Origin: JAMHWF01 sp048500255
Lineage (GTDB): Bacteria; Pseudomonadota; Gammaproteobacteria; Burkholderiales; Burkholderiaceae_C
NCBI GenBank assembly: GCA_048500255.1
Contig: JASNYH010000008.1
Span: 1-64,000 of the forward strand
Direction: 5' to 3'
Length of the DNA stretch: 64,000 nucleotides
Below are positions 10,600 to 18,975 of this stretch, piece by piece. A program made the translations under genes and the position numbers. The notes beneath the pieces are model-generated. The model was not told where the DNA came from. It saw only the letters and a program-made list of their open reading frames with translations, and did no database searches. The number at the start of each line of letters is the position of its first letter. Positions within the stretch are counted from its first letter, which is position 1.

Positions 10600-11667
10600 A
10601 TGGATGCTCCCACTTCCCCGGAACTCGCCGCGCCGCGGCTGACCTCGCTGTCGCACGGCGGCGGCTGCGGCTGCAAGATCGCACCCGGCGTGCTGTCGAA
10701 GATCCTCGCCGGCACGCGCAGCCTGCCGGTGCCGCCGCAACTGCTCGTGGGCATCGAGACGGCCGACGACGCCGCCGTCTGGCGCCTCGACGACGAGCAG
10801 GCGCTCGTCGCGACGACCGACTTCTTCATGCCGATCGTCGACGACCCGGTCGACTTCGGCCGCATCGCGGCGACCAACGCGATCAGCGACGTCTATGCGA
10901 TGGGCGGCACGCCGATCCTCGCGCTGGCCATCGTCGGCATGCCGGTGAACCGGCTGCCCATGGAGACGGTCGCCGCCATCCTGCAGGGCGGCGCCGGCGT
11001 CTGCGCGGCGGCCGGCATTCCGGTCGCGGGCGGCCACACGATCGACTCCGTCGAGCCGATCTACGGCCTGGTCGTGCTCGGCCTGGTGCACCCGCAGCGC
11101 GTGCGCCGCAACGCCGACGCGCGCGCCGGCGACGCGCTCGTGCTCGGCAAGCCGCTCGGCGTGGGCGTGCTGTCGGCGGCGCTCAAGAAGGGCGCGCTGC
11201 CGCCCGACGGCTACGCGACGATGATCGCCAGCACGACGCAGCTCAACACACCCGGGCCGGCGCTCGCCGCGCTGGCCGGCGTGCATGCGATGACGGACGT
11301 GACGGGCTTCGGCCTCGCCGGCCACGCGCTCGAGGTCGCGCGCGGCTCGAAGGTCGGCGTGCGCATCGACTGGGCGAGCGTGCCCTTGCTGGCCGGCGTG
11401 CGCGAGCTCGCCGCGAGCGGCATGGTGACCGGCGCATCGGGCCGCAACTGGGCCGGCTACGGCGCCGACGTGACGCTGCCGGTCGACTTCGCCGACACCG
11501 AACGCGCGCTGCTCACCGATCCGCAGACCAGCGGCGGCTTGCTCGTGAGCTGCGCGCCCGACAGCGTCGATGCCGTGCTCGCCGCGTTCGCGGCGCACGG
11601 CTTCGCGCGCGCCGCCGTGATCGGCGAGACCACAGCCGACGGCACCGGCCGCCTCGTCGTGCGCTGA
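10600..11667 (+). CDS. selD: Selenide, water dikinase (selenophosphate synthase)
   Basis: A 355-residue SelD that converts selenide and ATP to selenophosphate, the Se donor for selenocysteine, selenouridine tRNA and selenoneine. The catalytic loop GGGCGCK has a true Cys (C23) and K26, matching E. coli C17/K20, so this is the Cys form rather than the Sec form. The AIRS ATP-binding features (DDAAVW, TTDFFMPIVDDP, ATNAISDVYAMGG, GGHTIDS) and C-terminal TDPQTSGGLLVSC are complete. It is transcribed divergently from the SenA-like gene, 92 bp away, which suggests shared regulation and a role in supplying Se to that pathway. The ATG at 10600 gives the standard family length. Confidence 0.93.
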   Translation: MDAPTSPELAAPRLTSLSHGGGCGCKIAPGVLSKILAGTRSLPVPPQLLVGIETADDAAVWRLDDEQALVATTDFFMPIVDDPVDFGRIAATNAISDVYAMGGTPILALAIVGMPVNRLPMETVAAILQGGAGVCAAAGIPVAGGHTIDSVEPIYGLVVLGLVHPQRVRRNADARAGDALVLGKPLGVGVLSAALKKGALPPDGYATMIASTTQLNTPGPALAALAGVHAMTDVTGFGLAGHALEVARGSKVGVRIDWASVPLLAGVRELAASGMVTGASGRNWAGYGADVTLPVDFADTERALLTDPQTSGGLLVSCAPDSVDAVLAAFAAHGFARAAVIGETTADGTGRLVVR

Positions 11668-11686
11668 AGCTGCCCCGCCCATACAT

Positions 11687-11708
11687 GCGACGGCGACAGG
11701 GCCGTCGC
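11687..11708 (+). terminator. Hairpin after selD
   Basis: An 8-bp perfect stem GCGACGGC / GCCGTCGC with a 6-nt loop begins 19 bp after the selD stop. There is no T-run behind it, so it may be a weak or Rho-assisted terminator or a stability element. Confidence 0.35.
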
Positions 11709-11794
11709 CGCGCCGGCCTTCGGGCAGGTGTAAAAGCGCGCGTGAGGAGAGCAGTCGAGAGGAGTCGTCCCGCCACGCAACCGCTGGAGGCGAC

Positions 11795-12310
11795 ATGCGC
11801 AGAAGGATTTACTGGCTCCTGCCCGACGTCGACAGCGCGCGTCGGACGATGGACGACCTGCTGCTTGCGCGCATCGCCGAGCAGCACATCCACTTCGTGG
11901 CGCGCGAAGGCGTCGACCTGTCGGCGCTGCACGAGGCCAACCTGCTGCAGACATCCGACGTCGTGCGCGCCGCCCAGGCCGGCCTGGTGATCGGCGGCGC
12001 GGTGGGGGCGGTCGTGGGCGTCATCGCCGCCGTCTACTTCCCGATCGTCGGCGACGCCCCGCAGTGGGGCCTGGCGGCCGTGCTGGCGATGATCGGCGCC
12101 GCCTTCGGCGCCTGGTCGTCGAGCCTGATCGGCGTGTCGACGCCGAGCCACCGCCTCGAGCGCTTTCACGACGCCATCGAGCAGGGTCGCGTGCTGCTGA
12201 TGGTCGATGTGCCGCGCGCGCGCGTCGACGAGATCGAAGCGCGGCTGGCCGCGCTGCACCCCGAGGCGCGCCTCGAGGGTGTCGAGCCGAACATTCCCGC
12301 CTTCCCCTGA
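11795..12310 (+). CDS. Small membrane protein with central glycine-rich hairpin, function unknown
   Basis: A 171-residue protein. A soluble N-terminus (about 1-60) begins MRRRIYWLLPDVDSARRTMDDLL. A Gly/Ala-rich double membrane segment follows (about 65-88 and 95-117), then a soluble C-terminal domain (about 120-171). The arrangement recalls DUF1269-like and glycine-zipper inner-membrane proteins, but I cannot assign it firmly. GGAGG lies 7 nt before the ATG. It lies upstream of the cytochrome oxidase operon on the same strand and may be the first gene of that transcript or an independent one. Confidence 0.75.
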   Translation: MRRRIYWLLPDVDSARRTMDDLLLARIAEQHIHFVAREGVDLSALHEANLLQTSDVVRAAQAGLVIGGAVGAVVGVIAAVYFPIVGDAPQWGLAAVLAMIGAAFGAWSSSLIGVSTPSHRLERFHDAIEQGRVLLMVDVPRARVDEIEARLAALHPEARLEGVEPNIPAFP

Positions 12311-12336
12311 CGCTTCGTCGCATCCGCCGCACCACC

Positions 12337-12843
12337 ATGGAACTCGGTCTGCACCGCTCGAGGGGCTGGACGCGCCGCCGGCCCGACTGGGCGGCCGCGG
12401 TCGGCGCCGGCGTGGTCGGCGGCGCCATGCTGATGGTGCTCGACCTGCTGTGGTCGGCGCTCGTCACCGGCGACAGCCCGTGGCGCACGTCGCGCCTGAT
12501 CGCGGCGATCGTGATGGGTCCCGACACGCTGCAGGCCGACGCCTTCGCGTTCGGCATCGTCGCCGTCGCGCTGGTCACGCACTACGTGCTGGGCATCGTG
12601 TTCGCACTCGTGCTGGCGTGGATCGTCGCCGCGCTGCACTGGGAGGCGAGCCTGGGCATGCAGGAGGTGATCGGCGCCGTGTTCGGCACCGTGCTGTACG
12701 TCGTCGACTTCCACGTCATGACGCTCGTGTTCCCGTGGCTCGCCGAGCTGCGCGGCTGGCCGACCTACCTGGCGCACCTGGTGTTCGGCGTCACGCTGGT
12801 CGTCGTCTATCCGCTGCTCGCGCGTCGCCGCGCGAGCGCCTGA
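12337..12843 (+). CDS. Polytopic membrane protein preceding the cytochrome oxidase operon
   Basis: A 168-residue protein with about four transmembrane helices (roughly 20-45, 65-95, 103-125 and 135-158) and a short basic N-terminus (HRSRGWTRRRPDW). No cofactor-binding His pairs or cysteines stand out and I do not recognise the family. It lies 26 bp after the previous gene and 42 bp before the oxidase subunit II gene, so it probably belongs to the same transcript. A role in oxidase assembly or membrane organisation is only an inference from position. Confidence 0.75.
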   Translation: MELGLHRSRGWTRRRPDWAAAVGAGVVGGAMLMVLDLLWSALVTGDSPWRTSRLIAAIVMGPDTLQADAFAFGIVAVALVTHYVLGIVFALVLAWIVAALHWEASLGMQEVIGAVFGTVLYVVDFHVMTLVFPWLAELRGWPTYLAHLVFGVTLVVVYPLLARRRASA

Positions 12844-12885
12844 CCGAGGAGCGCCGCCCCCAGAGCCTGCCGAGGAGAACGCGCC

Positions 12886-13701
12886 ATGGCCATCGCCGTC
12901 GCCCTGCTCGTGATCGTCGTCGCGTCGGTGGTGTTCCATCTGGTGAGCCCCTGGTGGACGACGCCGCTGGCGTCGAACTGGAAGGCGATGGACGACACGC
13001 TGACGATCACGCTGCTCATCACCGGCGTGTTCTTCGTCGCGATCAACCTGTTCGTCGTCTATGCCGTGCTGCGCTTTCGGCATCGGCCTGGCAACCCGCG
13101 GCGCGCCGCCTGGCAGCCCGAGAACCACCGCCTCGAGCGCTGGCTGATCGGCGTCACCACGGTGGGCATCGTCGGCCTGCTCGCGCCCGGCCTCGTCGTC
13201 TATGCCGACTACGTCGATCCGCCGAGCGACGCGCTCGTGCTCGAGGTACTCGGCCAACAGTGGCAGTGGCGCTACCGCTTCCCCGGCGAGGGCGGCCGGC
13301 TCGGCGCGACCGACGCGCGCTTCGTGTCGCCCGACAACCCCTGGGGCATCGATCCCAAGGACCCGGCCGGCGCCGGCGACATCCTGGTCGACGGCAACGA
13401 GGTTCACCTGCCGCTGAACCGGCCGGTCAAGGTGCTGCTGCGCGCGCACGACGTGCTGCACGACTTCTACGTGCCGCCGTTCCGAGCGCGCATGAACATC
13501 GTGCCGGGCATGGTCAGCTCGTTCTGGTTCACGCCGACGGTGACCGGGCGCTACGAATCGATGTGCGCGCAGCTGTGCGGCCTCGGCCACGCGGCCATGC
13601 GGGGATTCGTCGTCGTCGAGGACGAGGCAGCGTTCCAGGCCTGGCTGGCGCGGCAGCCGACCTTCGCGCAGACGCAGGCGCAGGCACGCGCGCAGCGCTG
13701 A
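12886..13701 (+). CDS. ctaC: Cytochrome c oxidase subunit II (CuA subunit)
   Basis: A 271-residue subunit II that takes electrons from cytochrome c at a binuclear CuA centre facing the periplasm. Two transmembrane helices (about 40-62 and 84-105) precede the cupredoxin domain. CuA ligands are visible: H192 (DVLHDFYVP), C227, C231, H235 and M238 in CAQLCGLGHAAM. The residue between the cysteines that is normally Glu (its carbonyl binds Cu, its side chain Mg) is Gln229. No cytochrome c domain is fused at the C-terminus. A very short N-terminus before the first helix suggests either a non-cleaved signal or an upstream start; no better start is seen. It is followed 21 bp later by subunit I. Confidence 0.92.
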   Translation: MAIAVALLVIVVASVVFHLVSPWWTTPLASNWKAMDDTLTITLLITGVFFVAINLFVVYAVLRFRHRPGNPRRAAWQPENHRLERWLIGVTTVGIVGLLAPGLVVYADYVDPPSDALVLEVLGQQWQWRYRFPGEGGRLGATDARFVSPDNPWGIDPKDPAGAGDILVDGNEVHLPLNRPVKVLLRAHDVLHDFYVPPFRARMNIVPGMVSSFWFTPTVTGRYESMCAQLCGLGHAAMRGFVVVEDEAAFQAWLARQPTFAQTQAQARAQR

Positions 13702-13722
13702 GCCACCGACCGGAGCGACGCC

Positions 13723-15462
13723 ATGTCCCACGACGCACCGCAGAGCTTCATCACGAAGTACGTGTGGAGCCAGGACCACAAGGTGATCGCGATCCAGTAC
13801 GCCTGCACCGCCATCTTCGTCGGGCTGATCGGCGTCGTGCTGTCGAACCTGATGCGGTTGCAGATCGGCTTTCCGGGCACGTTCGACTTCATCGACCCGA
13901 CGCGCTTCTACCAGTTCGTGACGATGCACGGAATGATCATGGTGATCTACCTGCTGACCGCCCTCTTCCTCGGCGGCTTCGGCAACTACCTGATCCCGCT
14001 GATGCTCGGCGCGCGCGACATGGTGTTCCCCTACATGAACATGCTGTCGTTCTGGGTCTACCTGCTGTCCGTCGTCGTGCTGCTGGCGAGCTTCTTCGTG
14101 CCGGGCGGGCCGACGGGCGCGGGCTGGACGCTCTATCCGCCGCAGGCCATCCTGCCCGGCACGCCCGGGCACGACTGGGGCATCGTGCTGATGCTGGTGT
14201 CGCTGCTCATCTTCATCGTCGCGACGACGATGGGCGGGCTGAACTATGTGACGACGGTGCTGCAGGCACGCTGCGAAGGCATGACGCTGCTGCGCATGCC
14301 GCTGTCGGTGTGGGGCATCTTCGTCGCGACGATCCTCGCGCTGCTGGCCTTCCCGGCGCTGTTCGTCAGCGGCGTGATGATGCTGCTCGACAAGACGCTG
14401 GGCACCAGCTTCTTCATGCCCGCGCTGGTGTCGATGGGCCAGGCCACGGGCTACACGGGCGGCAGCCCGCTCTTGTTCCAGCACCTGTTCTGGTTCTTCG
14501 GCCACCCCGAGGTCTACATCGTCGCGCTGCCGGCGTTCGGCATCGTCTCGGATCTCATCAGCGTGCATGCGCGCAAGGCCATCTTCGGCTACCGCACGAT
14601 GGTGTGGGCGATCGTGATCATCGGGGGACTGAGCTTCGTCGTGTGGGCACACCACATGTTCGTCAGCGGCATGAATCCGTGGTTCGGCTTCTTCTTCGCG
14701 ACGAGCACGCTGATCATCGCCGTGCCCACCGCGATCAAGGTCTACAACTGGGTGCTCACGCTGTGGCGCGGCGACATCCGCCTGTCGGTGCCGATGCTGT
14801 TCACGCTGGCCTTCATCCTCACCTTCCTCGCCGGCGGGCTGACTGGGCTGTTCCTCGGCAACGTCAGCGTCGACATCCCGCTGTCGGGCACCTATTTCGT
14901 CGTCGCGCACTTCCACATGGTGATGGGCGTGGCGCCGCTGCTCGTCGTGTTCGGCGCGATCTACCACTGGTTCCCCAAGATCACGGGCCGCATGCTCGAC
15001 GACCGGCTCGGCAAGCTGCACTTCTGGGTGACGTTCATCGGCACCTACCTGATCTACTTCCCGATGCATTACCTCGGCGTGCTCGGCATGCCGCGGCGCT
15101 ACTACGACTGGAACCTCTACGAGTTCATCCCGCCCTCGGCCTACACGCTCAATGCCTTCATCACGGTCGTGGCGATCGCCGTCGGCGTGGCGCAGTTGGT
15201 GTTCATCTACAACCTGGCGCACAGTGCCTGGCGCGGCGCGAGGGCCGACGCCAACCCGTGGCGCGCCGCGTCGCTCGAATGGTTCACGCCCGACACGCCG
15301 CCGCAGCACGGCAACTGGGGGCCGCACCTGCCCGTCGTGCACCGCTGGGCCTATGCCTACGCCGTGCCGGGCGCGGCCGACGACTTCGTGCCGCAGAACG
15401 CGCCGCCGGCCGACGGCGGCACCGAGCCGGTGGCCGTGCCGGCGCGCGAGGCGTTCACATGA
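13723..15462 (+). CDS. ctaD: Cytochrome c oxidase subunit I, A1-type haem-copper oxidase
   Basis: A 579-residue, 12-helix catalytic subunit reducing O2 to water and pumping protons. The GHPEVY motif supplies the CuB His, the cross-linked Tyr and the D-channel gate Glu, defining the A1 subtype. The rest of the D channel (GNYLIPLMLGARDM, then an Asn seven residues on) and the K-channel Lys (AVPTAIKVYNW) are intact. HH for CuB (WAHHMFVSG) and the haem-binding HFHMVMG are present. The C-terminus extends past helix 12 with a Pro/Ala-rich tail. Second gene of the oxidase operon; RBS and ATG are clear. Whether this or another oxidase is the main one in the cell cannot be told here. Confidence 0.95.
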   Translation: MSHDAPQSFITKYVWSQDHKVIAIQYACTAIFVGLIGVVLSNLMRLQIGFPGTFDFIDPTRFYQFVTMHGMIMVIYLLTALFLGGFGNYLIPLMLGARDMVFPYMNMLSFWVYLLSVVVLLASFFVPGGPTGAGWTLYPPQAILPGTPGHDWGIVLMLVSLLIFIVATTMGGLNYVTTVLQARCEGMTLLRMPLSVWGIFVATILALLAFPALFVSGVMMLLDKTLGTSFFMPALVSMGQATGYTGGSPLLFQHLFWFFGHPEVYIVALPAFGIVSDLISVHARKAIFGYRTMVWAIVIIGGLSFVVWAHHMFVSGMNPWFGFFFATSTLIIAVPTAIKVYNWVLTLWRGDIRLSVPMLFTLAFILTFLAGGLTGLFLGNVSVDIPLSGTYFVVAHFHMVMGVAPLLVVFGAIYHWFPKITGRMLDDRLGKLHFWVTFIGTYLIYFPMHYLGVLGMPRRYYDWNLYEFIPPSAYTLNAFITVVAIAVGVAQLVFIYNLAHSAWRGARADANPWRAASLEWFTPDTPPQHGNWGPHLPVVHRWAYAYAVPGAADDFVPQNAPPADGGTEPVAVPAREAFT

Positions 15463-15520
15463 GCGCGCCGGGCCGCTCCCGAGCGCTCGTTCCGGAGCAC
15501 GCAGCGCGGAGGGCCGTCCC

Positions 15521-16159
15521 ATGAGCGCGGTGCTGCGCGCGGCTGGCGCCGGCGACGGGCGCGACGCGCTGCCGCCCGGCGTGCTGCCGGGCGTCGTGCC
15601 GCAGCGTGCGCCGCGCGAGGCGGCGCTCGGCGTAGGCCTGTGGGTCTTCATCGGCGTCGCGACCGCGCTGTTCGCGCTGTTCCTCACGGCTTACGTGATG
15701 CGCATGAGCCTGCCCGACGCCGTCGTGATCGCGATGCCGCCGCAACTCGCGCTGAGCACGGCGCTGCTCGTGCTCGGCAGCGCAGCGCTCGCGCGCGCGG
15801 CATCGGCCGAGCCCGACGCAGCGCGGCGCTGGCTGCTCGCCGGCGGCGCCTGCGCGACGGCCTTCCTCGTCGCCCAGGGCTGGGCCTGGGGCACGATGCT
15901 CGGCCGCCAGGTCACGCCGACGGTGCATCCCGCGGCCAGCTTCTTCTATCTGCTGACGGCGATGCACGGCCTGCACGTCGCGGGCGGGCTCGCCGGCTGG
16001 GGCGCGACGCGGCGCCGCCCGGCCGCGTGGCGCGTCGCGCTGTGCGCGCGCTACTGGCACTTCGTGCTCGCCGTCTGGCTGGCGCTGCTGGCCGCCTTCA
16101 CGTGGATCACGCCCGACGTCGCGCGCGTCATCTGCCGCACCGCGGCGCCCGCAGTCTGA
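15521..16159 (+). CDS. Cytochrome c oxidase subunit III-like protein, copy 1
   Basis: A 212-residue COX3/CyoC-type membrane protein with about five helices. Its sequence includes LWVFIGVATALFALFLTAYVMR near the N-terminus and the family motifs AMHGLHVAGGL and ARYWHFV. Subunit III stabilises the oxygen site and proton uptake in subunit I. It is shorter and less conserved than the following subunit III copy, so the pair may assemble together as a split or accessory subunit III; this is inferred. The start is ATG at 15521. A 21-codon open frame fills the 58-bp gap from ctaD with ATGA overlaps at both ends. Confidence 0.85.
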   Translation: MSAVLRAAGAGDGRDALPPGVLPGVVPQRAPREAALGVGLWVFIGVATALFALFLTAYVMRMSLPDAVVIAMPPQLALSTALLVLGSAALARAASAEPDAARRWLLAGGACATAFLVAQGWAWGTMLGRQVTPTVHPAASFFYLLTAMHGLHVAGGLAGWGATRRRPAAWRVALCARYWHFVLAVWLALLAAFTWITPDVARVICRTAAPAV

Positions 16160-16178
16160 GCAGCGAGAGGAGCTTGCC

Positions 16179-16874
16179 ATGAGCGTCACCGCCGCCGACC
16201 TGCCGCGCGCCGCCGTCGCCGCGACGCCTGCGGGCCTGCGCCAGCTCGTCGCCGACTGGTCGTCGGACCGCCAGACGTTCCACGTCTCGTGGGGCAAGGC
16301 GATGATGTGGATCTTCCTGCTCAGCGACACCTTCATCTTCGGCTGCTTCCTCACCAGCTACATGACGGTGCGCGCATCGACGACCGTCGGCTGGCCCAAC
16401 CCGAGCCAGGTGTTCGCGCTGCACTTCGGCGCGACGGAAGTGCCGATGGTGCTGATCGCCATCATGACCTTCGTGCTGATCACCAGCAGCGGCACGATGG
16501 CGATGGCGGTCAACTTCGCCTACCGGCGCGACCGCATGAACGCCGCAGCGCTGATGTTCGCGACGGCCGCGCTCGGCGAGGTGTTCGTCGGCATGCAGGC
16601 CTTCGAATGGTCGAAGCTGATCATGGAAGGCGTGCGCCCCTGGGGCAACCCGATGGGCGCGGCGCAGTTCGGCTCGACCTTCTTCATGATCACGGGCTTC
16701 CACGGGCTGCACGTGACGGCGGGCGTGATCTACCTGATGGTCGTCGCGACGCGGCTGTGGAAGGGCCGCTACGAGGGCCAGGGCAACTACCAGATCGTCG
16801 AGATCGCGGGCCTGTACTGGCACTTCGTCGACCTGGTGTGGGTGTTCATCTTCGCGTTCTTCTACCTGTGGTGA
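16179..16874 (+). CDS. ctaE: Cytochrome c oxidase subunit III-like protein, copy 2
   Basis: A 231-residue COX3 family protein. Helices begin at about residues 42 (MMWIFLLSDTFIFGCFLTSY), 85, 120, 160 and 205. Typical motifs are FHGLHVTAGV and GLYWHFVDLVWVFIF, with the conserved Glu in AFEWSKLI. It lies 19 bp after copy 1 and 13 bp before the subunit IV-like gene, with an AGGAG-type RBS. It looks like the genuine subunit III, while copy 1 is the more divergent one. Use of ctaE for this copy is by similarity only. Confidence 0.87.
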   Translation: MSVTAADLPRAAVAATPAGLRQLVADWSSDRQTFHVSWGKAMMWIFLLSDTFIFGCFLTSYMTVRASTTVGWPNPSQVFALHFGATEVPMVLIAIMTFVLITSSGTMAMAVNFAYRRDRMNAAALMFATAALGEVFVGMQAFEWSKLIMEGVRPWGNPMGAAQFGSTFFMITGFHGLHVTAGVIYLMVVATRLWKGRYEGQGNYQIVEIAGLYWHFVDLVWVFIFAFFYLW

Positions 16875-16887
16875 CGAAGGAGCAGCC

Positions 16888-17232
16888 ATGACGACGACGC
16901 AAGCGGCGCGCGGCGCGCAGCCGCACGAACACCAGCAGCATCCGATCGGCCTGTACCTCAAGGTCTGGCTGTGGCTGTTCGTGCTGAGCGCCTTCTCGTA
17001 CCTGGTCGACTATTTCCACGTCGAGGGCGCGCTGCGCTGGACGCTGATCGTCGTGCTGATGCTCGCCAAGGCGGGCCTGATCGTCGCCGTGTTCATGCAC
17101 ATGGCATGGGAGCGGCTGGCGCTGATCACGGCGATCCTGCTGCCGCCGCTGGCGCTGCTCGTGCTGGTGGGCCTGATGTTCTCGGAGGCCGACTACACCT
17201 TCCTGACACGCCTGGCGTTCTTCCGCGAATGA
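16888..17232 (+). CDS. Cytochrome c oxidase subunit IV-like protein
   Basis: A 114-residue three-helix membrane protein of the COX4_pro/CyoD-like family. Helices lie at about 24-42, 50-72 and 80-100, with VFMHMAWERL between the second and third, as in CyoD-like subunits. It is a small accessory subunit that stabilises the complex. Its stop codon overlaps the start of the haem O synthase gene by 4 bp (ATGA), tying haem supply to oxidase synthesis. Confidence 0.85.
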   Translation: MTTTQAARGAQPHEHQQHPIGLYLKVWLWLFVLSAFSYLVDYFHVEGALRWTLIVVLMLAKAGLIVAVFMHMAWERLALITAILLPPLALLVLVGLMFSEADYTFLTRLAFFRE

Positions 17233-18167
17233 AGCAGCCGCTGGCCGCCGGCGCCGCGCCGCACCCGATCGCCGCCACCGCTGCTGCCGCCGCCGCGGGG
17301 CGTGCACGCTGGCGCGCCTACGTCGAGCTGGCCAAGCCGCGCGTCGTCGCCGTGATGACGTTCACCGTCGTCGTCGGCATGTGGCTCGCGGCGCCCCACC
17401 CGCCGGCGTGGCGGCTGCTCGTGGCCGTGCCCGCGGGCATCGCGCTCGTCGCCGCCGCGGCGGCCGCGCTCAATCACCTGATCGATCGCCGCATCGACGC
17501 CGTGATGGCACGGACGCGCGGCCGGCCGCTGCCGCGCGGCGAGCTCGGCGCGCCGCAAGTGCTGGCATTCGCCGCCGCGGCGGGCGTTGCCGGCACGGGA
17601 GTGCTGCTCGCCCATGCCAATGTGCTGTGCGCCGCGCTGACGCTGGCGTCGCTGGTCGGCTATGCCGGCGTCTACAGCCTGTGGCTCAAGCACGCGACGC
17701 CGCACAACATCGTGATCGGCGGGGCGGCCGGCGCGGCGCCCCCGCTGCTCGGCTGGGTCGCGGTGACGGGCAGCGTCGACCCGGGCGCGCTGGTGCTGTT
17801 CCTGATCGTCTTCGTCTGGACGCCGCCGCACTTCTGGGCGCTTGCCATCCACCGCCGCGACGACTATGCGCGCGCCGGCGTGCCGATGCTGCCGGTGACG
17901 CACGGCGTCGACTTCACCTGCCGGCGCATCGTCGGTTACAGCGTCGCGCTGCTCGCCGTCAGCCTGCTGCCGGCGGCGATCGGACTGGCCGGCGCGCCCT
18001 ACGTCGCCGGCGCGCTGCTGCTCGGCACGCGCTTCGTGCAGCTCGCGTGGCGGCTGCGCCGCGACGAGCGCCTCGCGATGCCGACCTTCCGTTGGTCGAT
18101 CGTGTATCTCTGCGCGCTGTTCGCGCTGCTGCTGGCCGACCACGCGCTGCGCCCGCCGCTGGTGTAG
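17229..18167 (+). CDS. ctaB: Protoheme IX farnesyltransferase (haem O synthase)
   Basis: A 312-residue UbiA-superfamily prenyltransferase that adds farnesyl to haem B to give haem O, the precursor of haem A for the oxidase encoded just upstream. The first Asp-rich motif NHLIDRRIDAVMART (about residue 80) and the second HRRDDYARAGVPMLP are visible, with TPHNIVIGGAAGAAPPLLGW between them. About eight to nine helices are predicted. Translation is coupled to the subunit IV-like gene by a 4-bp overlap. Haem A synthase (CtaA), Cox11, Surf1 and a cytochrome c are not next to it in this window. Confidence 0.93.
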   Translation: MKQPLAAGAAPHPIAATAAAAAAGRARWRAYVELAKPRVVAVMTFTVVVGMWLAAPHPPAWRLLVAVPAGIALVAAAAAALNHLIDRRIDAVMARTRGRPLPRGELGAPQVLAFAAAAGVAGTGVLLAHANVLCAALTLASLVGYAGVYSLWLKHATPHNIVIGGAAGAAPPLLGWVAVTGSVDPGALVLFLIVFVWTPPHFWALAIHRRDDYARAGVPMLPVTHGVDFTCRRIVGYSVALLAVSLLPAAIGLAGAPYVAGALLLGTRFVQLAWRLRRDERLAMPTFRWSIVYLCALFALLLADHALRPPLV

Positions 18168-18242
18168 ATTCGCCCGGCGGCACGGGGGTGCCGCGCGCCG
18201 TGACGGCCGCCGCGCGTCACACCACCGTCTACGGGAGCCTCG

Positions 18243-18404
18243 ATGAAATCCGGATCGCGCGTCGGCGCCATCGTCCTGATCGTGCTCGGCAGCTTCTTCC
18301 TGCTGTCGAACTTCGGCCTGATCCCGCGCATCGGCCCGCTGATGGCGCAGTGGTGGCCGGCGATCCTCGTCGCCGTCGGCGTGTGGCTGCTGCTGCGGCG
18401 CTGA
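18243..18404 (+). CDS. Small LiaI/DUF5668-like membrane protein
   Basis: A 53-residue protein with two transmembrane segments (about 8-26 and 37-51) separated by PRIGPLMAQWWP. The start, MKSGSRVGAIVLIVLGSF, and the WW-P turn fit the short LiaI/LiaF-like (DUF5668) membrane domain. GGGAG sits before the ATG. Function is unknown; related domains occur in envelope-stress proteins. It lies 19 bp before the thioesterase gene and is probably transcribed with it. Confidence 0.75.
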   Translation: MKSGSRVGAIVLIVLGSFFLLSNFGLIPRIGPLMAQWWPAILVAVGVWLLLRR

Positions 18405-18423
18405 CGACGGCGGACCAGCCACG

Positions 18424-18846
18424 ATGCTGACGCCCGAGCACTTCAACGCGCGCAGCCCGGGCCACCTGCCGGGGCTGCTCGGCATCGTCGTGACCGAGGT
18501 CGCGCAGGGCCGGCTGTGCGCCGAGCTCGCCGCGCGGCCCGAGCTGAGCGCGCCCAACGGCTACCTGCACGCCGGCACCGTCGTCACACTGGCCGACACC
18601 TGCGCCGGCTACGGCTGCATCGCCCACCTGCCCGACGGTGCGAGCGGCTTCACGACGATCGAGCTGAAGTCCAACCACCTGGGCACGGCGCTGGCGGGCA
18701 CGATCGAGTGCGTCGCCACCGCAGCGCATCTGGGCCGCACGACGCAGGTCTGGGACGCCGTCGTCACGCACCGCGAAAGCGGCCGCACGCTGGCGCTGTT
18801 CCGCTGCACGCAGATGGTGCTGTGGCCGCGTGGCGCGGCCGGATGA
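18424..18846 (+). CDS. PaaI-family hotdog thioesterase
   Basis: A 140-residue single hotdog-fold protein. The conserved NGYLHAGTVVTLADTCAG segment (about 40-57) carries the His and Asp used by PaaI-type acyl-CoA thioesterases. The later ELKSNHLGTA strand and C-terminal TQMVLWP complete the fold. It probably hydrolyses an aromatic or medium-chain acyl-CoA, but the substrate cannot be read. It sits at the end of the plus-strand run, facing the gltA terminator. Confidence 0.85.
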   Translation: MLTPEHFNARSPGHLPGLLGIVVTEVAQGRLCAELAARPELSAPNGYLHAGTVVTLADTCAGYGCIAHLPDGASGFTTIELKSNHLGTALAGTIECVATAAHLGRTTQVWDAVVTHRESGRTLALFRCTQMVLWPRGAAG

Positions 18847-18920
18847 CGAGCCGGCAGACTCCGGTGCTTGGGCCGCAGCCGTGTTGCCGCCGCGCGCCGC
18901 TGACGCGATAACCTGCCTCA

Positions 18921-18950
18921 CGCAAAGAAGAAGCCGCCCCGCAGGGCGGC
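18921..18950 (-). terminator. Rho-independent terminator of the gltA operon
   Basis: A 7-bp G+C stem (18933-18939 with 18944-18950) and a 4-nt loop are followed, in the minus direction, by TTCTTCTTTG. It lies 26 bp past the gltA stop. Confidence 0.75.
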
Positions 18951-18975
18951 CTGGTGCGCCGTCGCGCCGAGCGCG

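Noticed and set aside
12166..15687. A 1173-codon minus-strand open frame across the oxidase genes
   Set aside because: It is antisense to clearly coding oxidase genes and rich in His, Arg, Asp and Gln, the usual signature of a high-GC shadow frame.
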